Positions 1 through 8,419 are shown, counted from the first letter of the stretch. The stretch: DNA of 50,444 bases from Candidatus Obscuribacterales bacterium (GCA_949127735.1 CASBPX010000081.1:1-50444); one strand, 5' to 3'. Notes: generated by a model from the sequence alone, not told the origin. Made by a program: numbers and translations.

Positions 1-90
1 GGCAAGCAAAATGCCGGTGATGATCACTGGCCATTTGACCAGTTGCCAGGGCGAGCCTACTGAGTTCTGTGCATTGTCTGATGCTGACAT
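1..90 (-). CDS. N-terminus of an unknown membrane protein (cut by window edge)
   Basis: Thirty codons are visible before the window ends. The chosen ATG (complement of 88-90) has GGAG nine bases upstream. A second in-frame ATG five codons earlier (complement of 103-105) encodes that GGAG and has only a weak site of its own. The visible residues are polar and then turn hydrophobic (WPVIITGILLA), which suggests a first membrane segment beginning near residue 20. The gene runs in the same direction as the genes that follow up to 2855. Nothing identifies its function. Confidence 0.5.
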   Translation of the reverse strand, partial: MSASDNAQNSVGSPWQLVKWPVIITGILLA

Positions 91-172
91 GTTTGAATTC
101 TCCATTTCTTGAAATTTACTTCGAGCTGTTCATCGGTTGATTGAGTTGAATTGTTAGACGGAGTGAGGATGG

Positions 173-787
173 TTAGAGCAGATAGTCCGGAATGTCTGAG
201 GTAATCTCCGCCAGCCGCGCGCCGGAGACCTGGTGATAGACCGTGGTGCCGTTGACGTGATAGAGGTTGACCGCCTCGACTTCCAGCGGGTTAGACTGCG
301 AGAACTTCACCACGAAAGTGCCCAGGTTCCAGATGCCGTGCGGGCCGCCGTCTTCTAGACCGAAGTAAGCACCGAACATCCAGGTTGTGGTGTCGATGCG
401 GCGAGGAAGGCTGTACAGAGTTCCGCGCAGGTCTTCCTTGGATTGCCACTGGTAGCCGTCGGTGAACTGGAAGCTGACGAATTGCGCCATCACGATGTCG
501 CGCTGGATGCTGCAGATGCTCGGGCTAGCAGACCAGACTCGCAGAAGGGTGGTGCTGTTCGACATCAGCGATAGGCGCTGCACTGCCAGGCCGTTGTTGA
601 CGAGAAAGTTGGTCAGCTTGACCAGGTCATCACCGTCAAGGTCGCGAACGTCAAATTCGATCACCGCATCAGCGTGCATAGCTTCCGGGAAGCTTTGAAC
701 CACCTCTTTCAGAGATGGGATGATCTTCTTGCCGGCGGCGCAAGACATGCTGACGAGCTGTTGAACGTTAAAGCTTAGAGTAGACAT
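173..787 (-). CDS. Unknown protein, 204 aa
   Basis: The start is fixed by AGGAGA just before an ATG at 787; a longer reading to 931 would run into the 97-bp repeat and has no ribosome binding site there. The protein (begins MSTLSFNVQQL) has no signal peptide or membrane segment. It looks like a mixed alpha/beta soluble protein with an aromatic-rich C-terminal half (around GYQWQSKEDLRG, WMFGAYFGLEDGG). Third codon positions are rich in G and C compared with many neighbours, a trait shared with the genes at 21535-23192 and 49330-50377. I do not recognise the family. Confidence 0.7.
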   Translation of the reverse strand: MSTLSFNVQQLVSMSCAAGKKIIPSLKEVVQSFPEAMHADAVIEFDVRDLDGDDLVKLTNFLVNNGLAVQRLSLMSNSTTLLRVWSASPSICSIQRDIVMAQFVSFQFTDGYQWQSKEDLRGTLYSLPRRIDTTTWMFGAYFGLEDGGPHGIWNLGTFVVKFSQSNPLEVEAVNLYHVNGTTVYHQVSGARLAEITSDIPDYLL

Positions 788-832
788 GTAATTCTCCTGT
801 GGGCTAACCGAGTTGCGGTTGCGGTCTATGGC

Positions 833-929
833 TGATGCCTTGGTCAGGGTTTTCCTGCCGGATGTTGCTTTATCCAGGCAGAAATGGCGGGTGCTTGTTT
901 GGCTAAATCTGAGTATTTGTCTGATGCTC
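833..929. repeat. 97-bp perfect direct repeat, copy 1
   Basis: Bases 833-929 are identical to 1777-1873 and lie in the same orientation. Copy 2 contains the stop codon and the last 28 codons of the glycoside hydrolase gene; copy 1 is a detached duplicate in non-coding DNA upstream of the gene ending at 173. The flanks diverge immediately on both sides. The interval between the copies holds one gene (977-1672). Confidence 0.95.
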
Positions 930-976
930 AACGAATAGTTCAGACTCTCTACTTGAACTTGCTGAATTACTTCGTA

Positions 977-1672
977 CTACCAGTGCACGATGAGGTCGTG
1001 CCAAGAGTAGCGGCCGAGGTTGCCTCGCGACTGCAGAATTGGTTTGCCTTCAGCGTACGCGGCAAAAATTGTCGCCGCTACTGGACCCAGGCACTCTGGC
1101 GTCAGTTCCATTTCGACATGCTCGGGCGATTCTTTCGGGTAGGCGAAGTCCAAATACGGCTCTAAGTCCATAATTGAGGCGCTACTGTGACATGCTTTCG
1201 CCCGCTTCGAACATTTTTCCAATGCGTCGGACTGAATCCTCGCCACCCGCTGTTGGACCGACGCGAGTCCATCCTTCATAGCCATGCTGATTTTCCTGGC
1301 TATTTCTCCATTGGCTTCAGTATTGTTTATCAGCTCCTGCTGCCTATCTGCTTTGGGCCAGCTAAAGACAATGTCGAAACCGGATTCTCTGGAGCCTTCC
1401 TCACGCGAACCGACCCAGTTAGTCCAGCTAAGTAGTTCGGGCTCCAGTTGCGCGCACATTTCAAAAACCCTGTGTGCAACTCCCGCCAAGGTGACTTCCA
1501 GTTGCTTCTCGGAGCAAAAGATAGGGTCTAGGCGCATACGCATCACTCTTGTTTGCTTACGACCCTGGCGAAGTCCCACCAAAGCACGCTCGAAGTGCTG
1601 ATGAGCAGCCTCTTCAAATTCTTGCTGCTGGCTGGCAGCCGTTTGTCTTCTGAGATCCTTAATATCTAGCAT
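977..1672 (-). CDS. Unknown soluble protein between direct repeats, 231 aa
   Basis: An open frame of 231 codons starting at an ATG (complement of 1670-1672) with only a weak upstream purine stretch. The N-terminal 60 residues are charged and probably helical (MLDIKDLRRQ, FEEAAHQHFERAL). The middle and C-terminal parts contain scattered Trp and acidic residues, including a PEHVEMELTPE stretch. There is no signal peptide, membrane span or motif that I recognise. It is the only gene between two identical 97-bp repeats, so it may have arrived with, or been bracketed by, a duplication event. Confidence 0.6.
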   Translation of the reverse strand: MLDIKDLRRQTAASQQQEFEEAAHQHFERALVGLRQGRKQTRVMRMRLDPIFCSEKQLEVTLAGVAHRVFEMCAQLEPELLSWTNWVGSREEGSRESGFDIVFSWPKADRQQELINNTEANGEIARKISMAMKDGLASVQQRVARIQSDALEKCSKRAKACHSSASIMDLEPYLDFAYPKESPEHVEMELTPECLGPVAATIFAAYAEGKPILQSRGNLGRYSWHDLIVHW

Positions 1673-1776
1673 GTGCGTTCAGATTTTACTTTCTGCGATT
1701 TTTTTCGCTTTCGTTGTAAATATTGAAGGTCAGCAGCTCATCAGGAACTTCTGTGAAAAGCGCCTGATGAGACCAA

Positions 1777-1873
1777 TGATGCCTTGGTCAGGGTTTTCCT
1801 GCCGGATGTTGCTTTATCCAGGCAGAAATGGCGGGTGCTTGTTTGGCTAAATCTGAGTATTTGTCTGATGCTC
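1777..1873. repeat. 97-bp perfect direct repeat, copy 2 (3' end of glycoside hydrolase gene)
   Basis: Identical to 833-929 with an offset of 944 bp. It begins 11 bases beyond the hydrolase stop codon and covers the last 28 codons of that gene. Copy 2 is therefore the native context and copy 1 the derived one, or the interval was inserted with restoration of the gene end. Confidence 0.95.
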
Positions 1874-2855
1874 GGAAGCTCCAGGCAATGGCTCCTAAAT
1901 AACCGTTACTGTGCATCTGGTCTACGAACTCATCGGCGCCGATTTTTGTGTGAGCGGTTGGGAATTCACCGAGCACCACCGGGATGTTGTAACCGAGACC
2001 GGCCACAGGTTTGCCAACAAAGCGTTTGACTTTGGCGTCGGGGTAGCTGTGAAACTGCAGGAAATCCAGATTGCTATTAGTCCAAAATGACAAGTCTTCC
2101 AGAGTGGCACTGCCGATGGTGACAGGCTGATTCGCTCGTGCCTTTATGAACAGAGCAGTGCTACCTACAAATGCTTGCATTTTTTCGTTGGCAATTCTAC
2201 TCGTTTGCCAGTATGGGAAGGCAGTCATCGTCCATTCCGGCTCGTTCATTATTTCCCAGGCGGCGACGGCAGTGCTCTTGCCGAAAGTTTTGAGAATTGG
2301 CTCTAGAGCGTTGGTCTGAAAGGAGGCAGTCAGCTTCAGATTCTCGATCACCTTGCGATGGCCTCCTACGCGCATTCCGGCGTACCAAACCTCGCGCTGG
2401 ACAAAGTTGAAATCGAGGAGCACAAAGATTATTCGAAGTTTGTGCTTTTCAGCCAAAGTGATAGCAGCTCCAATGTCATCTAGAACGTGCTCATCGATGC
2501 CACTGACACCGCCATCCTTGCTGAACTTTAGACCACTTCGCCCGTCGCAGAAAACAAACCAACGCACGACTTTGAAGCCAATCTCGGAGATTTGCTCAAA
2601 GTCTTTGTCTATTTGTCGCCTTGCTTCAGTCGTGCTGACACCGTCGTGAATTCCCCAGACCGTTGCACCGAAGTCACCTCCGTAGTTGCGCCATGGATAA
2701 TTCACGCCAACTGCAAATTGACTGTGTGGGCGAAAGAATGGTGGACCAGGTTGGTTGATAATGCAGACATTGATAATGCAGACAAGTATGGCTGCACAAA
2801 TTAGCGAAAAGACTAAGACTGCCAGAGGCAGCTTGGTCCGCTCTGGTAGTTTCAT
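1788..2855 (-). CDS. Membrane-anchored glycoside hydrolase of the cellulase (GH5-like, clan GH-A) fold
   Basis: A 355-residue protein that starts at an ATG preceded by AAAGGA. Residues 10-33 form one hydrophobic segment (signal anchor or uncleaved signal), so the catalytic domain should face the cell exterior. The TIM-barrel signature is visible: the acid/base Glu205 in EIMNEPEW after strand 4, His269 in FLQFHSYPD, and the nucleophile Glu297 in VVLGEFPT at the end of strand 7. The region at 147-150 (LLDFN) and a late Trp325 (IAWSF) also fit. Clan GH-A enzymes retain the anomeric configuration and act on beta-glucans or mannans; the substrate cannot be read from the sequence. The last 28 codons are duplicated at 833-929. 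Confidence 0.85.
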   Translation of the reverse strand: MKLPERTKLPLAVLVFSLICAAILVCIINVCIINQPGPPFFRPHSQFAVGVNYPWRNYGGDFGATVWGIHDGVSTTEARRQIDKDFEQISEIGFKVVRWFVFCDGRSGLKFSKDGGVSGIDEHVLDDIGAAITLAEKHKLRIIFVLLDFNFVQREVWYAGMRVGGHRKVIENLKLTASFQTNALEPILKTFGKSTAVAAWEIMNEPEWTMTAFPYWQTSRIANEKMQAFVGSTALFIKARANQPVTIGSATLEDLSFWTNSNLDFLQFHSYPDAKVKRFVGKPVAGLGYNIPVVLGEFPTAHTKIGADEFVDQMHSNGYLGAIAWSFRASDKYSDLAKQAPAISAWIKQHPAGKP

Positions 2856-3486
2856 GTTGGTCCTTTCACTTCATTGCTTATTCTGAGACAACCTTGTTAT
2901 TCGCTTCAGCACTGCTGGAGCAAATAATTTGGCGATGGCTTATTGAGCTTGTGTTGGTGGTGGAAAACTTCCGAAAGAGAAATTGCGTATGTGACTAGAT
3001 ACATCGATGTTAGGCTGCCGGTACGCTAGCATCAAAGCACTTAAAGCAGCTTGAGTAGGGTTTATACGCAAAATTCTATGCGTTCAAATAATTATGCGCG
3101 AGCTGCTGCCTGGTTGTGCAGCTTGAACTGGTTGGTCCGAGTCGGGCTTAACTGGAGACCGTAAAAAAATATTATGACGCCTCTCGAAAACTTTGCTGGC
3201 CGTTTGCCATTTCACTGCCCACTTCGACATTTTTTCACCGTACCAGTAGCAGCTGTGCAATTTTATCTTGACAACAAAGGGGTAGCATTGGGTTACATGT
3301 CTGCCAAAGGGATGCATTGGAGTTCTACTTTTCGCTAGAACAAGTAATAACTGTTCCAAACTACTCACTCCACCCCCAGCCGCCAACAAAGCAACAACAA
3401 CCAAAACTCTGTTCAAAACTTTTGAGACTGGCGTCTTGAAAATTTTGACGACTATTTCATTTGAAGAAAAGGAAGGAACCTAGAAA
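2856..3486. other. Intergenic region with divergent promoters, no convincing gene
   Basis: This 631-base gap separates the divergently transcribed hydrolase and ATPase genes and should carry both promoters. A perfect TTGACA lies at 3268-3273, with only a poor -10 candidate (GTTACA, 3292-3297) 18 bases later. A minus-strand open frame (3084-3416) has no ribosome binding site and low-complexity ends, so I do not call it a gene. Confidence 0.4.
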
Positions 3487-4239
3487 ATGGAAACTCTGCT
3501 AAGTCCGGAAAAGACTCACTTAACCCGCCGCGCCGCTCTGCTGAAGTACGGTGTAGAAAAGCTCAGTGCCGTGCCTGGAAAGACATACTGGTACAACAAG
3601 CTTGCCCAGGTGCGACCTGATTGCACCTTCGATCGCTTCGAGCTTTACTGTGAAGAACAACTGCCAATCGTTGCCCGTCTTCAGGGTCTTGCCGAGCAGA
3701 TCGTTAGCAAGGGAGACCAAATTCTCAGCGATGAATTTCCTTTTGCCCACGGTCGCATTATGTTTCTCACCAGCGATCCGGGCTACGGCAAAACTCATCT
3801 GGTTGAAGCTGTGATTAATCATGTGGCTGACAAACGGCCGGAGCTGCTTGGCAAAATGGCTTTGTCGCGGGGCCACTTCCTTCATGATCACATGACGGCC
3901 GCCTCCGAATATGGTGGCGCGTCTGTGGTAATCATCGATGACATTTTTTCTGAGCATCAATCAATAGATGCTCTGCACCCGGCTACCGACCTCACTTCGT
4001 TCATGAACTTTATCACTATGCTCTACGAGCGCCGCATCTTTGCTTTGATTACCAGCAACTTTCGCTTGATGGGTGAAGATGGCGGAATTCTCGGCAAGGT
4101 GGCGCAGCGCGACAAAGTCGGCCGAGTGCTATCGCGGTGCAAACAAGTGCTGGCCGCTTCCGGCGAAATAATTTTACCGGGAAAAGACTTTCGCCAGGAG
4201 CTGGCAGTACGTCAGGCAGGCCACAACTTCACGCTGTAG
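3487..4239 (+). CDS. Small AAA-type ATPase, DnaC/IstB-like
   Basis: A 250-residue P-loop ATPase with AAGGAA upstream of its ATG. Visible motifs are Walker A at 94-103 (TSDPGYGKTH), Walker B at 147-152 (VVIIDD), a sensor-1-like LITSN at 187-191 and an Arg-containing late helix (DKVGRVLSRCKQV) that could carry the sensor/arginine finger. The arrangement and length resemble the DnaC/IstB/DnaA branch, which loads or remodels proteins on DNA. However, the N-terminal 90 residues show no DNA-binding motif, and partner and substrate are unknown. It is the first gene of a nine-gene plus-strand run and lies 33 bases ahead of a second, smaller P-loop protein, which suggests that the two act together. 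Confidence 0.75.
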   Translation: METLLSPEKTHLTRRAALLKYGVEKLSAVPGKTYWYNKLAQVRPDCTFDRFELYCEEQLPIVARLQGLAEQIVSKGDQILSDEFPFAHGRIMFLTSDPGYGKTHLVEAVINHVADKRPELLGKMALSRGHFLHDHMTAASEYGGASVVIIDDIFSEHQSIDALHPATDLTSFMNFITMLYERRIFALITSNFRLMGEDGGILGKVAQRDKVGRVLSRCKQVLAASGEIILPGKDFRQELAVRQAGHNFTL

Positions 4240-4272
4240 AAGCGAACTGACCACAAAATACCAAAGGATATT

Positions 4273-4851
4273 ATGATCACTAGTTCTGGTAGCAATACCG
4301 ATCTGTTTGCCGATTTTTCGTTTGCAGTCAACGACGTAATCGACGAGACTCAACTGCGGGTTCTTGCCACTGCGTCATTCGTGGACCAGGGCCAAAACGT
4401 CGTCTTCGTCGGCGGCGAGGGCAGCGGTAAAAGCAAACTGGCAGAGATTTTGCGTATAGCCGCCGAGGGCCGTGGCCATACGTCTGCCTATCTGCATGGA
4501 CCGCACCACCACTGGTGGGTTGGTGACGATAGCCCTTTGAAGCCAGATCTGCTTCTGATTGACGAAGTTGATCAGTGGATGGGCTTCGAGCCTTGCCAGT
4601 TGAAGACTCTGCTCACCAGGCGTGCCGAGTCGAGAAAAGCCACCATTCTGCTTGTATCTAGTTATGGATGGAACAAGACTATAGGTAAACGTATAGGCGT
4701 GCAGGCCGCTGCCGCTGCTAATGTGCCCCTGCGCAGGATGTCGGAGGCGCTGATCGAGGAAAGATTTTCACGACGCGAAACTGAGATTGTCTGGCATCTC
4801 GTCTATACGGGAACTTACAATCATCGCCCTGCTCTGATAGCGCAGGAATAA
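4273..4851 (+). CDS. Minimal P-loop ATPase, 192 aa
   Basis: The ATG follows AAAGGA. Walker A is at 47-54 (GGEGSGKS) and Walker B at 93-98 (LLLIDE), followed by VDQW. A polar strand near 126-131 (LLVSSY) could hold sensor 1. The protein is short for an AAA+ ATPase and seems to lack a full lid domain; the overall pattern recalls DnaA-related Hda/DnaC-like regulators. A histidine/tryptophan-rich loop (GPHHHWWVGD, 77-85) sits between the Walker motifs. It is probably co-transcribed with the ATPase at 3487. Function unknown. Confidence 0.7.
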   Translation: MITSSGSNTDLFADFSFAVNDVIDETQLRVLATASFVDQGQNVVFVGGEGSGKSKLAEILRIAAEGRGHTSAYLHGPHHHWWVGDDSPLKPDLLLIDEVDQWMGFEPCQLKTLLTRRAESRKATILLVSSYGWNKTIGKRIGVQAAAAANVPLRRMSEALIEERFSRRETEIVWHLVYTGTYNHRPALIAQE

Positions 4852-4863
4852 CAGCGATACCTG

Positions 4864-4916
4864 CGCAGCTCATGCCTATGAGTTAACTCATGTGTGCTGT
4901 TGATTGTCGAGCTGCG
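4864..4916. repeat. Inverted repeat enclosing a 14-bp palindrome
   Basis: CGCAGCTC (4864-4871) and GAGCTGCG (4909-4916) are perfect inverted copies. The 37-base interior contains the perfect palindrome ATGAGTTAACTCAT (4878-4891). No T-run follows, so it is not a standard intrinsic terminator. It lies just after the second ATPase gene and could be a processing or attenuation hairpin or a protein-binding site. Confidence 0.5.
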
Positions 4917-5104
4917 GGCATAGCCTAACAGCTTTAGAGATGCGCCACTGAATGCGGTGGCGCAATAACCATCTGAGAGGATGCCAACCAAAACGTCTTA
5001 ACGGTTGCACTGAGACAATCTTGAGTGCCTTCCTTAGACGATTTCGCGGTCACGTGGAGCCTGAAAACCAGTGACCCGTAAACAAACAGGCAAATAGGAA
5101 CCCA

Positions 5105-6208
5105 ATGAACTTCACTAAATTCACGCTGATCAGCTACATTCCTGGCATGTTTGATTGCAAACAGGGAGCGGCTGCAGACGCGCTTGTCGAGTCAATTTTC
5201 GGCGACCTTGATCAAGGCGAAGCGATGGCCAAACGTGCAACTGCTGCTCTGTTCTCTGTAAAGTCGCACCATCAGACCTACCAGGCTTTGCTCTTGCAAC
5301 TTGAGTGCAAACGCCGCCGCGCAGGTATCGACCGGTATTGCACTTTGCTCTGCAACTACAAAGCAGCCAAAGACGCATTCGAATTTTTCGCTGCTCGCAC
5401 AGTACATTCGGCTGAGGCGCTTGCCGCAGTCTTGCCTGCGTTAACAGCTGACTGCCACTACACGGCAAAATCGTCAGACATCAACAACGCCAGGGAGTGC
5501 AATTGCGTTCTTTTGTCTCGTTTTCTCCTGGCAATCAATGAAATTCTTGCGGAGAACAGCTTGCGGTTTACGCCGGAAGACAAGTCGATCATTGCCGGAG
5601 GTGCAAGCGATCTTTGGAGCCTGAAGTCGGCTGCACTGGAAATCGGCAATTATTCTGCCCATCGCTTCGCTCCGCCTTTGGACATTCCTTTCATTAGCGG
5701 CGCTGTTACTGATCCGGCGCACACGGAGCTGGAAAAGTGTCTCAGCACCCTTCACACCGTCGCGGCTCGAGGAAGCCAGTGTCTGCGCGTTCTCACTGAT
5801 GCAAAATCAAGACTGTCGAACGACGAGCAGTTTAATGCCCGCATGTGCGCAGCCACTGGTCCGGAAGAGTCAAACCGTATCCTTGAACAATTCAACGCTG
5901 ACACACTTGATTTTGAAAGTGCCCACTGGGCGTTAAAGATTGCCTCAAGCGCAATATTCTACGCTCACGACGCCTGCGAGAAAGCGCTTCAGGCAGCTGA
6001 TAAACGGCTCACCTGGCATAAATATGCCGCAGTGCTTCAAAACAACATTGTGTCGGCCAAGTGCCAGATGCAAGCAGCGCTCAGGCTGCGCAACAGCATG
6101 CGCGAACAGGAAGACGCACTGCGTGGAGAGCGAAGTATGCGCGCTTTCAAGGCGCGGAAAGCGGCCTTGCGCCTTATTCCGGCAAATTTCAATCTGTCGG
6201 CGGTGTAA
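5105..6208 (+). CDS. Unknown alpha-helical protein, 367 aa
   Basis: The start ATG is preceded by TAGGAA. The protein is Ala- and Leu-rich, almost certainly all-helical, with many cysteines spread through it (for example ECKRRRAG, DCHYTAKS, ECNCVLL) and a basic C-terminal helix (MREQEDALRGERSMRAFKARK). There is no signal peptide, membrane span or known motif. A 253-base leader separates it from the two ATPases, so it may have its own promoter. Its similar codon use and strand place it in the same gene run. Confidence 0.65.
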   Translation: MNFTKFTLISYIPGMFDCKQGAAADALVESIFGDLDQGEAMAKRATAALFSVKSHHQTYQALLLQLECKRRRAGIDRYCTLLCNYKAAKDAFEFFAARTVHSAEALAAVLPALTADCHYTAKSSDINNARECNCVLLSRFLLAINEILAENSLRFTPEDKSIIAGGASDLWSLKSAALEIGNYSAHRFAPPLDIPFISGAVTDPAHTELEKCLSTLHTVAARGSQCLRVLTDAKSRLSNDEQFNARMCAATGPEESNRILEQFNADTLDFESAHWALKIASSAIFYAHDACEKALQAADKRLTWHKYAAVLQNNIVSAKCQMQAALRLRNSMREQEDALRGERSMRAFKARKAALRLIPANFNLSAV

Positions 6209-6274
6209 GCAAGAGCCTATCGGCAATGTCGCCGGTATCAGCTATATCAGCTATCTCAGCCTGGTCATGACTAG

Positions 6275-6342
6275 CTGAGCAACATCAACCTGGCAAACGC
6301 AATTGCCATCACTCGAAGTAAGAAAGAAGAAAAGGAAAATAC
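6275..6342 (+). promoter_or_regulatory. Conserved leader of small-protein gene, copy 1
   Basis: The bases before the 61-codon gene at 6343 align closely with 8954-9015 before its paralogue: a CTGA(G/A)CAAC start, GGCAA...AATTGCC (6292-6307) and ACTCGAA, then an AAAAGGA ribosome site. In copy 2 the central block is a perfect 16-bp palindrome; here it is imperfect (loop ACGC). Conservation outside the coding region suggests a regulatory or RNA function. It could also reflect recent duplication alone. Confidence 0.5.
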
Positions 6343-6528
6343 ATGACACACGAATACGTCAACCGTCCGCTCTCTGTGATTCTGGCGCCGATCGTGGCCC
6401 GCAATGCCGTTCTTGCCAAGCAGGCAGGAGCTCAAGCCGCGAAGGCCAAGCGCATCTACAAGAATTTGCCATCGTTCGGTGCGGCCGCCGACGGAGTCTG
6501 CTACGTCGGAAAGCAGGACTGCAACTAA
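6343..6528 (+). CDS. 61-aa small protein, paralogue A
   Basis: The ATG follows AAAAGGA. The product starts MTHEYVNRPLSVILAPIV and ends VGKQDCN. It shares about two thirds of its residues with the 61-aa product of 9016-9201, including EYVNRPLSVILAPIV, NAVLAKQAG, KRIY, NLP and DG. The first half could form an amphipathic or hydrophobic helix. The C-terminal segment has a Cys near the end in both copies, and this copy has a second Cys (VCYVG). The two proteins form a small family that I cannot name. A peptide signal, small regulator or modified-peptide precursor are all possible. Confidence 0.75.
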   Translation: MTHEYVNRPLSVILAPIVARNAVLAKQAGAQAAKAKRIYKNLPSFGAAADGVCYVGKQDCN

Positions 6529-6544
6529 CAAGAGGCCAATTCTG

Positions 6545-7396
6545 ATGACGACTTCAATGTTCGCCTGTTGGAAGTGCCTGACGGCATATCAAAAAAAGTA
6601 TTCGCCTCGCTCGGTGTCGGCCTGTGAGACCACGTTTCCCAGTGCACCTCGCCATCAATGCGATGCTTGCGGACAACCGTGCCAGGCTTTGACTATTTGT
6701 CTGGCATGCGCCCTCGAGAATGCTCAGTGCCAGGGTTGCCGCACACATATGTCCACTGTTGCGCCGGCCCTGCGTGCTCAAATCAAAGAGTACCGCGAGA
6801 TTCTGCTTAAGTCGCTTGGCCATCACGATGAGGAATATGGTGTCGCTACTGGTGCTTGTCAAAGCGAGTTGACTGCCTATCTGTCTGAGCTTGCTCGTAT
6901 CGAGCAGTCGCTACAGTTGGGAGAGACACCAGTCTATATCTATTACATCAAGGTCATGGCCGCCTACGAAACAATCTTGAAGAATAGTCAGGCTACTGAG
7001 GCCGATATTCAAGCCGGGCACAATGCTTGCCAGCGGGCTGAGGCAGTAATGGAGAAAGTCTACAGTGAACGAGCTCTCCAGGCTCAGGTCGAGCGGGCAG
7101 TGGCAATGAGCGGATTTTCTAATCTTGCTCAATACCAAGCCGCGCATCAAAAGTGGACTCAGCTGACGAGAATGGATCAGAACTTGTTTGCTGCCCTGGT
7201 TCAATTCGCCTATGCCGAGAGTATTGTGCATGGTGATTTTCTGGGCGCAGTTTCTTGTGCATTTCTCTTCAGTGGCACTTCTGATTCCGGCAGTGTTGCA
7301 TCACCAGCGGCAATGTCCTCCGCATTGCAAAAGGTGATTTTGGCACGATTAACCCCGGCACAGGTTGCGCGCGTTCTAAACCAATTTTTCAGCTAA
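6545..7396 (+). CDS. Cys-rich (zinc-ribbon-like) N-terminus plus helical domain, 283 aa
   Basis: The ATG at 6545 has AAGAGG ten bases upstream and lies 16 bases after the small-protein stop codon; in-frame codons further upstream only overlap that gene. The first 65 residues carry ten cysteines, at 8, 11, 27, 39, 42, 46, 52, 55, 62 and 65, mostly as CxxC pairs (CWKC, CDAC, CLAC, CQGC), a pattern suited to binding two zinc ions. The rest is a long helical region, probably coiled coil, without membrane segments. Its position between two small-protein copies hints at a shared function. The family is unknown. Confidence 0.7.
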   Translation: MTTSMFACWKCLTAYQKKYSPRSVSACETTFPSAPRHQCDACGQPCQALTICLACALENAQCQGCRTHMSTVAPALRAQIKEYREILLKSLGHHDEEYGVATGACQSELTAYLSELARIEQSLQLGETPVYIYYIKVMAAYETILKNSQATEADIQAGHNACQRAEAVMEKVYSERALQAQVERAVAMSGFSNLAQYQAAHQKWTQLTRMDQNLFAALVQFAYAESIVHGDFLGAVSCAFLFSGTSDSGSVASPAAMSSALQKVILARLTPAQVARVLNQFFS

Positions 7397-7498
7397 TGGA
7401 GCAAGGATAGCTTGGCATCCCAATTGGGCGCTTTTAGTCGAGCGCTCGTGCCGCCATGTGTTTTTGGCGAATCAACTTGTAAGTAGAAAGGTACTAGT

Positions 7499-8275
7499 AT
7501 GCACAAAAGATCAGTTCAAGAGGAGAAAGTAGAGCAGGGCAGCAGATTCACTGAGCAGGCCAAACTCTCCGACGAGGATCCACGATCATTATTCTGGCAC
7601 AGCTTGTGGGTCTTGGTCGTGACGGCCATCCTGACTCACTTCTGGCCCAACTTAATCGCGCCGTACACTCTGTTTAGCCTCTGGCACTCCACGGACACTG
7701 TCACCACGTGGCTCTGCACTTCTTGGCCCGTGTTCGCCTGGGGTTGGGGAGTTACTATCGCCGTGAGCGTTTTGTCGAAGAATTCGAGGTATGAAAACAG
7801 TAAAGCTGAAGAGAACTTTGCCGCAGGTCTGGGTGTCAGCGTCATGGCTGGATTTCTTGAAGAGATCTGCTTTCGTTGGCTGAGCTTTTTGAGCGGCATC
7901 ATCAGCGCCATCGTGGTCAACTGGCTGTTCTTCGGCTGGGCCGGTTTCGGTGTTGTTCAATGGTTAGTGGTCAATTTGCTAGGGCCAGTGGCAAACTTCT
8001 TTACCATCAGCTTGCTCAGCGACCCGCTCACCAATCCTGCACTTTGGGCCACCGGTAGTGCCATCCTCGGTGCTAATGCCGCCTTCAGAGACGGTCACAA
8101 GTATTTAGGCTGGTTCGGCTATTTGAACTCGTGGTTCATCGGTATGTTCTTTTTCTATCTGATGTTCCGGTTCGGGCTACCGGCAGCAATTCTCGTTCAC
8201 TTTTTCTACGACGCCGGTATCTTCTTCGTGCGCTATCTGGACAATGTGATCGAACGCGCATCAGCAAACGGCTAA
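7499..8275 (+). CDS. CPBP-family intramembrane metalloprotease
   Basis: A 258-residue polytopic protein with AAAGGT before its ATG. The three CPBP/CAAX-protease signatures are present in order: EExxxR at 121-126 (EEICFR), FxxxH at 196-200 (FRDGH) and HxxxD at 234-238 (HFFYD). Hydrophobic segments occur near 33-54, 70-92, 108-118, 128-160, 205-225 and 228-245. Members cleave within or next to membrane segments; in bacteria many are linked to peptide maturation, bacteriocin immunity or signalling. Here it lies between two copies of a 61-aa small-protein gene, which makes these peptides candidate substrates (inference only). The N-terminal 30 residues are charged and cytoplasmic. Confidence 0.85.
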   Translation: MHKRSVQEEKVEQGSRFTEQAKLSDEDPRSLFWHSLWVLVVTAILTHFWPNLIAPYTLFSLWHSTDTVTTWLCTSWPVFAWGWGVTIAVSVLSKNSRYENSKAEENFAAGLGVSVMAGFLEEICFRWLSFLSGIISAIVVNWLFFGWAGFGVVQWLVVNLLGPVANFFTISLLSDPLTNPALWATGSAILGANAAFRDGHKYLGWFGYLNSWFIGMFFFYLMFRFGLPAAILVHFFYDAGIFFVRYLDNVIERASANG

Positions 8276-8365
8276 GCGAAAGGAAAATTTGCCTAGCATG
8301 CTGAAGATTATTCGGCGTTGCCTACTGCAGTAGTCAATGTCAAACCCGTAGTAGCTAATTGGAGA

Positions 8366-8385
8366 CGGCTGCAAGCCGGCTTTTT
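8366..8385 (+). terminator. Possible weak intrinsic terminator
   Basis: CGGCT-GCA-AGCCG forms a 5-bp stem with a three-base loop, followed by GC and five T. It lies 91 bases after the CPBP protease gene and 35 bases before the next start. It is short and may terminate only partially. Confidence 0.35.
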
Positions 8386-8419
8386 ACACGAATCTTTAGC
8401 AGATTGAAAGGATGACTAT

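Noticed and set aside
3084..3416. Minus-strand 110-codon open frame in the gap before the first ATPase gene
   Set aside because: No ribosome binding site, odd composition, and it occupies the expected promoter region; no recognisable protein features.
3487..4851. The two P-loop genes as an IstA/IstB-type insertion sequence
   Set aside because: No transposase gene or terminal inverted repeats nearby. Both genes are ATPases and lie in a longer gene run.
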